Source: Candidatus Aminicenantota bacterium (GTDB lineage Bacteria; Acidobacteriota; Aminicenantia; Aminicenantales; Saccharicenantaceae). From it: a stretch of DNA of 6,014 nucleotides. The translations under genes were made by a program, and so were the position numbers. Under the pieces are notes generated by a model. That model was given only the letters and a program-made list of their open reading frames with translations. It did not search any database and was not told the origin of the DNA. Below, piece after piece: positions 1 to 5,134 of this stretch; the stretch's first letter is position 1; each line of letters opens with the position of its first letter. The DNA lies in the NCBI GenBank assembly GCA_011048485.1, contig DSDX01000293.1:1-6014 (forward strand). Reading direction: 5' to 3'.

Positions 1-425
1 AGATCACGGCCGGGCTCCCCTACAATAAGCATGTCTGGAAGATGGTCGCTTCGAAGTACGACCCGGCCACGGTCTACATCACGCTCGTGGGCCGCCACGA
101 CGACGACTTCAATCCCTACATCTTCAAGTCGACCGACTACGGAAAGACCTGGGTCTCGATCGCCGGCAACATCCCCGGCGGTCCGGTCAACGTCGTCCGC
201 GAGGACCCCAAGGTCGAGGGCATTCTCTACGCCGGCACGGACACCGGCGTCTACGTCAGCCGGGACGCCGGCCTGAGTTGGGACGTCCTGGGCTCGGGCC
301 TGCCGACGAATTACGTCTGGGACCTGGCCATCCACCCCCGCGACAACGCCATGGTCATCGCCACCAACGGCCGCGGCATGTGGCTCGTCGACGACCTCGG
401 TCCGGTCCAGAACGCCGCCAAATAG
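1..425 (+). CDS. BNR/Asp-box (VPS10/sortilin-like) beta-propeller protein, 3' end
   Basis: This is the C-terminal 140 residues of a gene that enters from the left edge; the reading frame is open from base 3 and stops with TAG at 423-425. Two Asp-box motifs of the S-x-D-x-G-x-(T/S)-W type are visible, STDYGKTW (nt 129-152) and SRDAGLSW (nt 258-281). They are followed by NGRGMWLVDD, the closing-strand motif usual in bacterial 'WD40/YVTN/BNR-like repeat' exo-sialidase or sortilin-like propellers. Such proteins are generally exported or envelope-associated; the substrate cannot be told from this fragment, and family members annotated as glycosyl hydrolases often lack a proven activity. The protein ends only about ten residues after the closing motif, whereas many relatives that I know of carry a further C-terminal extension. 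glgC starts 10 bp downstream on the same strand, so co-transcription is possible. The family is fairly sure, the function is not. Confidence 0.85.
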   Translation, partial: ITAGLPYNKHVWKMVASKYDPATVYITLVGRHDDDFNPYIFKSTDYGKTWVSIAGNIPGGPVNVVREDPKVEGILYAGTDTGVYVSRDAGLSWDVLGSGLPTNYVWDLAIHPRDNAMVIATNGRGMWLVDDLGPVQNAAK

Positions 426-427
426 CC

Positions 428-434
428 GGAGGGG
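428..434 (+). promoter_or_regulatory. Shine-Dalgarno of glgC
   Basis: GGAGGGG lies between the propeller stop (423-425) and the glgC ATG at 436. The spacing from GGAGG to the ATG is short (about 3 nt), so initiation may be less than optimal or helped by ribosomes ending on the upstream gene. It supports 436 as the start codon. Confidence 0.6.
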
Positions 435-435
435 C

Positions 436-1710
436 ATGAACGTCGTCAGCATTATCATGGCCGGCGGCCAGGGCAGCCGCCTCTATCCGCTGACCAAGGT
501 CCGCAGCAAGCCGGCCGTGCCCGTGGCCGGGCGGTTCCGCCTCATCGACATCCCCATCTCCAACTGCATCCACTCGGACGTCCGGAGCATCTTCGTCCTG
601 ACCCAGTTCGCCAGCGAGTCCATCCATCGCCACATCTTCACGACCTACCGGTTCGACAGCTTTCACCGCGATTACCTCACCCTGCTCCCGGCCCAGCAGA
701 CCCTCGAGAACAGGAACTGGTACCAGGGCACGGCCGACGCCGTCCGCAAGAACCTCCACTACATCGAGGACCCCGGCGCGCTCGTGCTCGTGCTCTCGGG
801 GGACCATCTCTACCGGATGGACTATCGCAAGTTCGCCGACTTCCACCTCGCGTCGGGGGCCGAGATCAGCATCGCCGTGACGCCGGTGCGGGCCGAGGAG
901 GCCCACGACTTCGGGGTCATGAAGGTCGACGGCCGCGGCCGCATCACCGAGTTCTGCGAGAAGCCCAAGGACCCGGCCGCCATCGAACGCATGCGGGTCG
1001 AGGAAAGCGTCTTCGAACGGTTCGGCACGCCGGCCCAGGGCCGGACCCATCTCGCCTCGATGGGCGTCTATCTCTTCAGCCAGGCCGTTCTGCGCGACCT
1101 CCTGGCCCGCAGCGACGCCAGCGATTTCGGCAAGGAGGTCATCCCCCGGGCCATCGGCGAGAGGAAAGTCTGCGGCCACTTCTTCGACGGCTACTGGGAG
1201 GACATCGGGACGATCCGGAGCTTCTTCGAGGCCCACATGGACCTGACCCGGCCCCTGCCGCGGTTCGACTTCTACGACGAGGACCGGCCCGTCTTCACCC
1301 ACCCGCGGTTCCTGCCCGGCTCCAAGATCCTGGCCTCGGACGTCGAGAACGCCATCCTCTGCGAGGGCAGCATCGTCAACCGCTCGTTCGTCCGCGACGC
1401 CATCATCGGCATCCGGTCGCGCATCGGCGAGAACTGCCGCTTGGACAGGGCCGTCGTCATGGGCGCGGACTTCTACGAATCGCGCGAAGAACTGGCCCGG
1501 AACCGCGACCGGGGCGTTCCAGACGTCGGCATCGGGCGCGACTGCGAGATCCGCGAGGCCATCGTCGACAAGAACGCCCGGATCGGCCACGGCGTCAAGC
1601 TCGTGAACGCCCGGGGCGCGGCCGACGAGACGGCCGAAAGCCATTCGATCGTCGACGGCATCATCGTTGTCCCGAAAGACGCCGTCATCCCCGACGGGAC
1701 CGTCATTTAG
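436..1710 (+). CDS. glgC: Glucose-1-phosphate adenylyltransferase (ADP-glucose pyrophosphorylase)
   Basis: A complete 424-aa protein of normal family length. GlgC makes ADP-glucose and pyrophosphate from ATP and glucose 1-phosphate, the committed step of bacterial glycogen synthesis in the cytoplasm. The N-terminal nucleotidyltransferase fold starts at once with GGQGSRLYPLT (residues 10-20) and the KPAVP segment (25-29). YQGTADAVRKN (96-106), SGDHLYRMDY (121-130), FCEKP (173-177), ASMGVYLF (207-214) and GYWEDIGTI (252-260) are all in place. From about residue 290 to the end is the left-handed beta-helix domain, including GADFYES (343-349) and IVDKNARIG (376-384). There is no N-terminal extension of the enterobacterial kind. 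The start and the C-terminal third resemble cyanobacterial and plant enzymes more than E. coli GlgC. The ATG at 436 has an SD and places the catalytic loop at the usual distance from the N-terminus. No other glg gene is in the window. Confidence 0.96.
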   Translation: MNVVSIIMAGGQGSRLYPLTKVRSKPAVPVAGRFRLIDIPISNCIHSDVRSIFVLTQFASESIHRHIFTTYRFDSFHRDYLTLLPAQQTLENRNWYQGTADAVRKNLHYIEDPGALVLVLSGDHLYRMDYRKFADFHLASGAEISIAVTPVRAEEAHDFGVMKVDGRGRITEFCEKPKDPAAIERMRVEESVFERFGTPAQGRTHLASMGVYLFSQAVLRDLLARSDASDFGKEVIPRAIGERKVCGHFFDGYWEDIGTIRSFFEAHMDLTRPLPRFDFYDEDRPVFTHPRFLPGSKILASDVENAILCEGSIVNRSFVRDAIIGIRSRIGENCRLDRAVVMGADFYESREELARNRDRGVPDVGIGRDCEIREAIVDKNARIGHGVKLVNARGAADETAESHSIVDGIIVVPKDAVIPDGTVI

Positions 1711-1732
1711 CCTCCCCGCGGGGCCCCGGCGG

Positions 1733-2443
1733 TCACGGCCCCGCCAACCGCAGGAAAACGGACTCGATGTCCGGCCCGGTCCGGCCCGAGCGCAGCAGAC
1801 GCCATTCCCGAAGGCCGGCGTGGGCGACGGTTCGTCCCTGGCTCAAGACGATGAAGCCGTCGGCGATCCGCTCCATCTCGGCCAGCATGTGGGAACTGAG
1901 GAGCACGGTCTTGCCGGCCTGGCGCAGGCCGCAGAACAAGTCCCGGACGCGCTTGATGGACGGCGGGTCGAGCCCCGCGTAGGGCTCGTCGGCGACGAGG
2001 AGGTCCGGCGCGAGGACGAGGTTCTGCAGGTAGGCGAATTTCTTGGCGTTGCCGGCCGAGTAGGACGCCGGCCGGCGCCGCAGGAGGCTCGGGTCGAAGA
2101 GCAGGCTCCTCGCGGCGGCGAGGACCGCGGCGCCGAAGCCGCGTCCGTTCCCGGACGCCTCGCGCCCTCCCCCGCGGACCCTGGACAGCCCGAGGATCGT
2201 CCAGCCGTCGAGCCCCGGGAGAAAGGCCGGCCTGTCGGGGACATAGCCGACAATTCCGGGCCCGACGGAGACGGCGCCCGAGTCGGGCCTGAGGAAGCCG
2301 AGGGCGATCTTGAGGGACGTCGTCTTCCCGGCGCCGTTCTCGCCGAGCATGGCCGTGATCGTCCCCCGCCTCGTCTTGAAGCTGACATCACGGAGAGCCT
2401 GGACCCGGCCGAGCCTCTTGGCCAGGCGTTGGACTTCGAGCAT
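1733..2443 (-). CDS. ABC transporter ATP-binding protein (ABC-2 / CcmA-like class)
   Basis: A 236-aa cytoplasmic ATPase, last gene of the minus-strand cluster. Walker A is GENGAGKT (residues 34-41). Walker B is LLVADEP (148-154) with the catalytic Glu at 153, the D-loop is AGLDP (156-160), and the H-loop His is 185 in SSHM. Two motifs are off-consensus: the signature reads YSAGNAKKF (128-136) rather than LSGGQ, and the Q-loop position reads GYVPD with Asp where Gln or Glu is usual. Variant motifs occur among drug, Nat and Nos-type ABC-2 ATPases, so the protein is probably active. ATG at 2443 is chosen because an AG-rich SD (2448-2456) precedes it and the family N-terminus MLEVQ begins there; the frame stays open upstream but reads into the permease gene in another frame and gives no family-like sequence. 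The permease stop is 22 nt upstream, so the two form one transporter. The substrate is unknown. Confidence 0.93.
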   Translation of the reverse strand: MLEVQRLAKRLGRVQALRDVSFKTRRGTITAMLGENGAGKTTSLKIALGFLRPDSGAVSVGPGIVGYVPDRPAFLPGLDGWTILGLSRVRGGGREASGNGRGFGAAVLAAARSLLFDPSLLRRRPASYSAGNAKKFAYLQNLVLAPDLLVADEPYAGLDPPSIKRVRDLFCGLRQAGKTVLLSSHMLAEMERIADGFIVLSQGRTVAHAGLREWRLLRSGRTGPDIESVFLRLAGP

Positions 2444-2465
2444 GGGCCCTCCCCTCGTCCTCCCC

Positions 2466-3203
2466 TCACGAATGCCTGATCTCGAGGCCTCGGGCCAGCC
2501 GGCCTTGGACCAGGACGGCCAAGACGAGCCCGGCCAGGACCTCGGCGGTGAACACCGACAGCCTGGCGGAGACGACGACATTGGGCAACAGGGCGGTCAA
2601 GGCCCCGAACAGGAGCTTGGGGCCGAGGCCGGGAAAGCGCCCCGTCGCGGCGTAGTCGAGGAGACCCGCCCGCGATGTCGTCGAGAGGACGAGACCGATC
2701 AAGGCCGCCGACTGGGCCAGGAGAATGGCGAGGACGTTCGAGCCGGCCCTCATCAGGTAGCTCAGCGCGCCCGCCCAGGCGAGGTAATAGAGGCCGGCGA
2801 CGAGGGCCAGGGCGAACCGGACGACGGACCGGGGTTCGAACGCGCCGGCCGCCAGCCCCCAGGCCGAGATCAGGGCGAACAGGCATGTGGCGTAGGCCGA
2901 GACGGCGACGGCCAGGGCCAGTCCCTTCGAGGCCAGGTAGCCCCGGAACCGCCCGCCAACGAAGAGCACGTTCTCCAGGGCGCCGCTGTCGATATCGCTG
3001 CGGACCGCGTCCTGGGCGGCGACGAGGAACACGTGGGGCAGAAGGAAGTAGAAGAACTTGGCCGCCGTGGCATACGATTCGACCACGCCGAGCCAGACGA
3101 CGAGGACCGGCAAGCCCAAGGCGCCGAGCGCCGCCAGAGGCGAGCCGGAGAGCCTCCGGCGCGTCACGCGCCAGCTCAGCGCGAATAGAGACGGCTCAAG
3201 CAT
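2466..3203 (-). CDS. ABC-2-type transporter permease
   Basis: A 245-aa integral membrane protein with about six hydrophobic segments, near residues 22-42, 48-66, 92-115, 127-150, 156-174 and 215-235. After the second segment comes RSDIDSGALENVLF (68-81), which matches in position and style the amphipathic E-K-x-x-G-T-L-E-x-L-L stretch of ABC-2 permeases. This, and the ATPase gene right after it, support a half-transporter that dimerises with two ATPases. The ATG at 3203 has a strong SD (AGGAAGGAG, 3212-3220) lying inside the end of the thioredoxin-like gene; the two genes overlap by 28 nt, so translation is probably coupled. It could export a small molecule or peptide, give self-protection, or serve periplasmic partners as NosFY or CcmAB do. 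I do not see a clear CcmB or NosY hallmark, so no symbol is given. Confidence 0.85.
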   Translation of the reverse strand: MLEPSLFALSWRVTRRRLSGSPLAALGALGLPVLVVWLGVVESYATAAKFFYFLLPHVFLVAAQDAVRSDIDSGALENVLFVGGRFRGYLASKGLALAVAVSAYATCLFALISAWGLAAGAFEPRSVVRFALALVAGLYYLAWAGALSYLMRAGSNVLAILLAQSAALIGLVLSTTSRAGLLDYAATGRFPGLGPKLLFGALTALLPNVVVSARLSVFTAEVLAGLVLAVLVQGRLARGLEIRHS

Positions 3204-3646
3204 CGTCTCAACTCCTTCCTGCGGGCCTCGAGCCCGAGACGGGGATCGTCCCTGTAGACCGGCTCCCGCCCGAGGAGCAGGACGCGGTCGGGAACGGCGT
3301 CCACGCCGAACTGGCGGAACAGCGTCTTGCGCCTGTCCAGGACGACGGGCCGCGTCCAGGCGTGCTTGTCCAGGAAGGCCTCGAGGTCGTCGCGGAGGGC
3401 CAGCGCGACCCCGACCACGGCGACGGGCCAGCCGCCCTTCTCGACAAGGTACCGCGATTCGAACAGCTCCTCGTAGCAGACGCCGCATTCGATCGAGAAG
3501 AAGACCAGGAGCACGCCTCCCGGGCCCGGAGGCACGGCCTCGTCGAGCGTCGCGCAGATGCGCGTCTCGGCGGACGGACCGGAGGTCCCCGGGAGCCCGG
3601 CCGCGGCCAGCGCGGCGACCGCCAGGAGAGGGATGCCGGGGCTCAC
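3176..3646 (-). CDS. Secreted thioredoxin-like (TlpA/AhpC-TSA fold) CxxC protein
   Basis: A 156-aa protein with a hydrophobic N-terminus (residues 1-22, rich in Ala and Leu, few charges) that looks like a signal peptide or a membrane anchor; there is no lipobox. The body is a short thioredoxin fold: a beta strand GGVLLVFF (43-50) runs into the redox motif CGVC (54-57), followed by helix and strand segments and a cis-Pro candidate at Pro119 (DAVPD). Cys31 and Cys149 are extra. It probably acts in the periplasm as a thiol-disulfide reductant, oxidant or isomerase. The start is GTG, preceded by GAGGTG about 5 nt away. This GTG overlaps the TGA of the propeller gene by 4 nt (GTGA in the minus sense), a classic sign of coupled translation. 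The neighbouring four-cysteine protein is an obvious candidate client, which is inference. CcmG-like function is an alternative, but no other cytochrome maturation gene is present. Confidence 0.8.
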   Translation of the reverse strand: MSPGIPLLAVAALAAAGLPGTSGPSAETRICATLDEAVPPGPGGVLLVFFSIECGVCYEELFESRYLVEKGGWPVAVVGVALALRDDLEAFLDKHAWTRPVVLDRRKTLFRQFGVDAVPDRVLLLGREPVYRDDPRLGLEARRKELRRCLSRLYSR

Positions 3647-4650
3647 GACCGCACCTCGAAGATCCGGAGTGCGCCCTCATCGTCGATGGCGAACATGCGC
3701 CCGCCGGCGACGACGAAGCGGTGCACGGCGCAAGGCAGCTCGATCACGTCCTGGAGACGGCCGTTGGAGCCGATGACGGAGACCGCCCGCCCCGGCCCGA
3801 GGTCCTTTCCCGCCACGGCTTCGGGCGCCGAGAGGAAAAAAACCCCTTGGTCGCGCGACGCGGCCCAGCAGAAGCCGGACAGCCTCAGCGTGCGCCGTCC
3901 GAGCGGCATATCGACGGAAGGCACGGCGTGCCTCTCGTCGACGGCGATCTCGCCCAGGAAGCGCCCGGAACCGGCGAAGCGGCGGATCACCCTTTCGCCG
4001 CTCCGGAAGACGACGTAGAAGTCGCCCTCCTCGCCCGGGCAAACCAGGATCATGTTGCGGAAGGCGTCGAGTACCGGGTCCGAGGAGGACCGGGCCTCGA
4101 GCCCTTCCCATTCAAGGCGCCCCGAGAGGTCGTAGACGTGAAGAAGGCGCTCGCCCGCGAGGCGGCCGGTCGGGTTGCCGGTGACCAGGAGCCGGCCCGC
4201 GGCCGGGGCCAAGACCCTGTCCGGCGCGAAAGGCACCCTGAAGCCCCCGCTCGCCCGCCCCTCTTTGTCGAAGAGCTGGATGCGCAGATTGAATTTGTCG
4301 GCGACGGCCACCGCTTCGCCGGCCACGCAGACGCCGGAGGGGAAGGACAACTCGCCCGGGGCGCTCCCCTTGCGTCCGAAGGACTTGAGGAAGCGGCCGT
4401 CCTTCGAAAAGACCTTGACCGCGCAGTCCAGGGCGTCGGCGACATAGAGGCGCCCGCCGTCGAACGCCAGGGCCACGGGCCGGCCGAGCAGAGCCTCGTC
4501 CTCTTCGTTGGCGGGGACGGCGATCTCGACGGCCCGCCGGGAGGGCCCTAGAGCGGGCCGGGGCGGGTTCCCCTGACCGAGCGTCCGGACGGGGCCGAAC
4601 AAAGACGCCAGGAGGGCCGCCGCGACGGCCAGCGTGGCGGCCCGCCCCAC
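3643..4650 (-). CDS. Secreted NHL-type (6-bladed) beta-propeller protein
   Basis: A 335-aa protein with repeating units of the NHL/6-bladed propeller kind. The clearest are residues 57-90 (P-x-x-L-A-F-D-G-G-R-L-Y-V-A-D, then V-K-V-F-S-K-D-G-R) and 97-137 (ending IQLFDKEGR); weaker ones follow to a last strand AIDDEGALRIFEV near the C-terminus. Residues 1-26 form a plausible Sec signal peptide (VGRAATLAVAAALLASLFG...) without a lipobox Cys, so a periplasmic or secreted place is likely. I chose GTG at 4650 because it opens that signal peptide; the frame is open further upstream, but that part runs through the small gene and a GC hairpin and codes for nothing signal-like. The SD before this GTG is poor. 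Five Cys remain in the mature part (76, 108, 204, 261, 307). It lies 89 nt after the small four-Cys gene and overlaps the thioredoxin-like gene by 4 nt. Such propellers usually bind partners or ligands; no catalytic motif is seen. Confidence 0.82.
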   Translation of the reverse strand: MGRAATLAVAAALLASLFGPVRTLGQGNPPRPALGPSRRAVEIAVPANEEDEALLGRPVALAFDGGRLYVADALDCAVKVFSKDGRFLKSFGRKGSAPGELSFPSGVCVAGEAVAVADKFNLRIQLFDKEGRASGGFRVPFAPDRVLAPAAGRLLVTGNPTGRLAGERLLHVYDLSGRLEWEGLEARSSSDPVLDAFRNMILVCPGEEGDFYVVFRSGERVIRRFAGSGRFLGEIAVDERHAVPSVDMPLGRRTLRLSGFCWAASRDQGVFFLSAPEAVAGKDLGPGRAVSVIGSNGRLQDVIELPCAVHRFVVAGGRMFAIDDEGALRIFEVRS

Positions 4651-4653
4651 CGC

Positions 4654-4678
4654 CCGTCCGCTGCCTGGACGGCCGTCC
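4654..4678 (-). repeat. Alternating CCGTCC/GGACGG inverted repeats before the propeller start
   Basis: On the + strand ccgtcc (4654-4659), ggacgg (4667-4672) and ccgtcc (4673-4678) follow one another, and a further ggacgg is at 4693-4698. The central ggacgg can pair with the 4654 copy (7-nt loop), while the 4673 copy can pair with the 4693 copy. 4667-4678 is itself a perfect 12-nt palindrome. The structure ends 4 nt before the GTG at 4650 and covers the place where an SD should be. It may restrain translation of the propeller gene, or be a chance effect of high GC. Confidence 0.35.
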
Positions 4679-4698
4679 GTCCCCGCGGCCCCGGACGG

Positions 4699-4726
4699 GA
4701 AGGGCCCCCGGCGGCGGGGGCCCCTC
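4699..4726 (-). terminator. Strong intercistronic hairpin (leaky terminator or attenuator)
   Basis: In the minus-strand transcript, 14 nt after the stop of the small gene, a 12-bp stem can form. Nine perfect G-C pairs (4715-4723 with 4702-4710) are extended outward by G-U, A-U and G-C pairs, around a 4-nt loop (4711-4714). Only a weak TTCCC follows, not a U-run, so full intrinsic termination is doubtful. Partial termination or 3'-end protection of the small-gene message would fit a gene needed in larger amounts than its downstream partners. Confidence 0.5.
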
Positions 4727-4739
4727 TCCGCGCCCGTCG

Positions 4740-4958
4740 TCAAATGCCGAGCATGCATTTGCCGAAGGCGATGTCGCAGGCCGTCAGCAGCACGGCGACC
4801 TTGTACCAGGGTGAGTCCAGGTTCAGCGTGTACTCCCGGCACTTCTGGTGGTTGGTGTTGCAGTCGGTCTGATCGTTCAGGTCGGGGGCGGCGGCGAACG
4901 TGACTCCCGCCGTGACCAGAACGAGCCCGGCCAGGACCAAAACAGCCAGCTTTCTCAT
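4740..4958 (-). CDS. Small secreted four-cysteine protein (twin CX6C), unknown function
   Basis: A 72-aa protein I do not recognise. Residues 1-24 are a textbook Sec signal peptide: MRK, a long Leu/Val/Ala core, then TFAAA; cleavage after Ala22 to Ala24 leaves a mature chain of about 48-50 residues. The mature part has four Cys in a symmetric pattern, C33-x6-C40-x20-C61-x6-C68. Cys seven residues apart lie on the same face of a helix, so two antiparallel helices joined by C33-C68 and C40-C61 bonds (an alpha-hairpin) is a natural model; this is inference. The ATG at 4958 has an excellent SD (AAAGGAGAGG, 4963-4972); the longer in-frame start at 5027 would put a charged, Cys-containing extension before the signal peptide and lies upstream of the sigma-54-like site. 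The gene is first in the cluster. It could be a secreted effector or signal, a toxin-like peptide, or a structural or redox partner of the propeller and thioredoxin-like proteins. Confidence 0.85.
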   Translation of the reverse strand: MRKLAVLVLAGLVLVTAGVTFAAAPDLNDQTDCNTNHQKCREYTLNLDSPWYKVAVLLTACDIAFGKCMLGI

Positions 4959-4962
4959 GGGG

Positions 4963-4972
4963 CCTCTCCTTT
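4963..4972 (-). promoter_or_regulatory. Shine-Dalgarno of the small four-Cys gene
   Basis: AAAGGAGAGG in the minus sense, ending 4 nt before the ATG at 4958. It is one of the best SD matches in the window and decides the start codon over the longer in-frame possibility. Confidence 0.8.
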
Positions 4973-4984
4973 CGCCTTCCCCAA

Positions 4985-5000
4985 AGCAAGCCGCGTGCCA
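4985..5000 (-). promoter_or_regulatory. Sigma-54 (RpoN) -24/-12 promoter
   Basis: The minus strand reads TGGCACG (4994-5000), four bases CGGC, then TTGCT (4985-4989). This fits the full sigma-54 consensus TGGCACG-N4-TTGCW, including the invariant GG and GC pairs at the right distance. The predicted transcription start is near 4974, giving a leader of about 16 nt that just contains the SD of the small gene. The position in a true intergenic region, in the right orientation and right in front of a gene cluster, makes chance unlikely. Activation would need a bacterial enhancer-binding protein, which is not encoded in the window. Confidence 0.8.
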
Positions 5001-5010
5001 CGACCGGGCC

Positions 5011-5030
5011 ACGCAAGCGGAACGCAAGCG
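5011..5030 (-). repeat. Helically phased 9-bp direct repeat upstream of the sigma-54 site
   Basis: acgcaagcg occurs at 5011-5019 and again at 5022-5030 on the + strand (CGCTTGCGT in the minus sense), with 2 nt between and an 11-bp period, so both copies face the same side of the helix. Relative to the predicted start at 4974 they lie at about -37 to -56. They may bind an activator or repressor; enhancer sites for sigma-54 are often further upstream, so the role is open. Confidence 0.45.
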
Positions 5031-5054
5031 TCTCGAAACACGGGGAATAGCGGG

Positions 5055-5071
5055 CCGGCCCCGAGGGCCGG
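5055..5071 (-). terminator. Possible stem-loop downstream of hutU
   Basis: CCGGCCC and GGGCCGG form a perfect 7-bp stem around a 3-nt loop (5062-5064), 63 nt after the hutU stop. No U-tract follows in the minus direction (the sequence goes on CCCGCTATT), so it is not a standard intrinsic terminator. It may mark the 3' end of the hutU message and shield the downstream sigma-54 promoter from read-through. Confidence 0.3.
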
Positions 5072-5134
5072 GGAAACGCGCGTTGACGATCGAGATGGAG
5101 AGGCGATCCGGGGCCGTCGCCGCCCCTTGACGCC

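Noticed and set aside
355..1644. Long open frame (429 codons) on the minus strand opposite glgC
   Set aside because: It lies antisense to a certain glgC, is rich in Asp, Val, Ala and Gly as expected for an antisense frame of GC-rich coding DNA, and shows no family motif.
1711..1732. GC palindromes (ccccgcgggg, ggggcccc) between the convergent stops of glgC and the ATPase gene
   Set aside because: No proper loop and no T-run on either strand; too short to call a bidirectional terminator rather than GC-rich spacer.
1733..3646. Cytochrome c maturation (ccmA, ccmB, ccmG) reading of ATPase, permease and thioredoxin-like genes
   Set aside because: No ccmC, ccmE or ccmF neighbour, no recognisable CcmB hallmark, and the cluster includes a propeller and a small Cys protein not known from that pathway; kept only as an alternative.
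1667..4551. Several long plus-strand open frames opposite the ABC, thioredoxin-like and propeller genes
   Set aside because: They overlap each other and oppose genes with clear motifs and SD sites; their composition (Arg, Pro, Gly, Glu, Asp rich) is typical of shadow frames in high-GC DNA.
4740..4958. Small protein as a classic bacteriocin or RiPP precursor
   Set aside because: It has a Sec-type signal peptide rather than a double-Gly leader, and there is no modification enzyme or peptidase-containing ABC exporter nearby.
3643..5016. A 457-aa version of the propeller gene with an upstream ATG
   Set aside because: The added N-terminus reads through the small four-Cys gene in another frame and across the hairpin, and would bury the signal peptide; GTG at 4650 gives a normal secreted protein.
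4740..5027. Longer 95-aa form of the small protein
   Set aside because: Its start lies upstream of the sigma-54-like element and lacks a good SD; ATG at 4958 has a near-perfect SD directly before a signal peptide.
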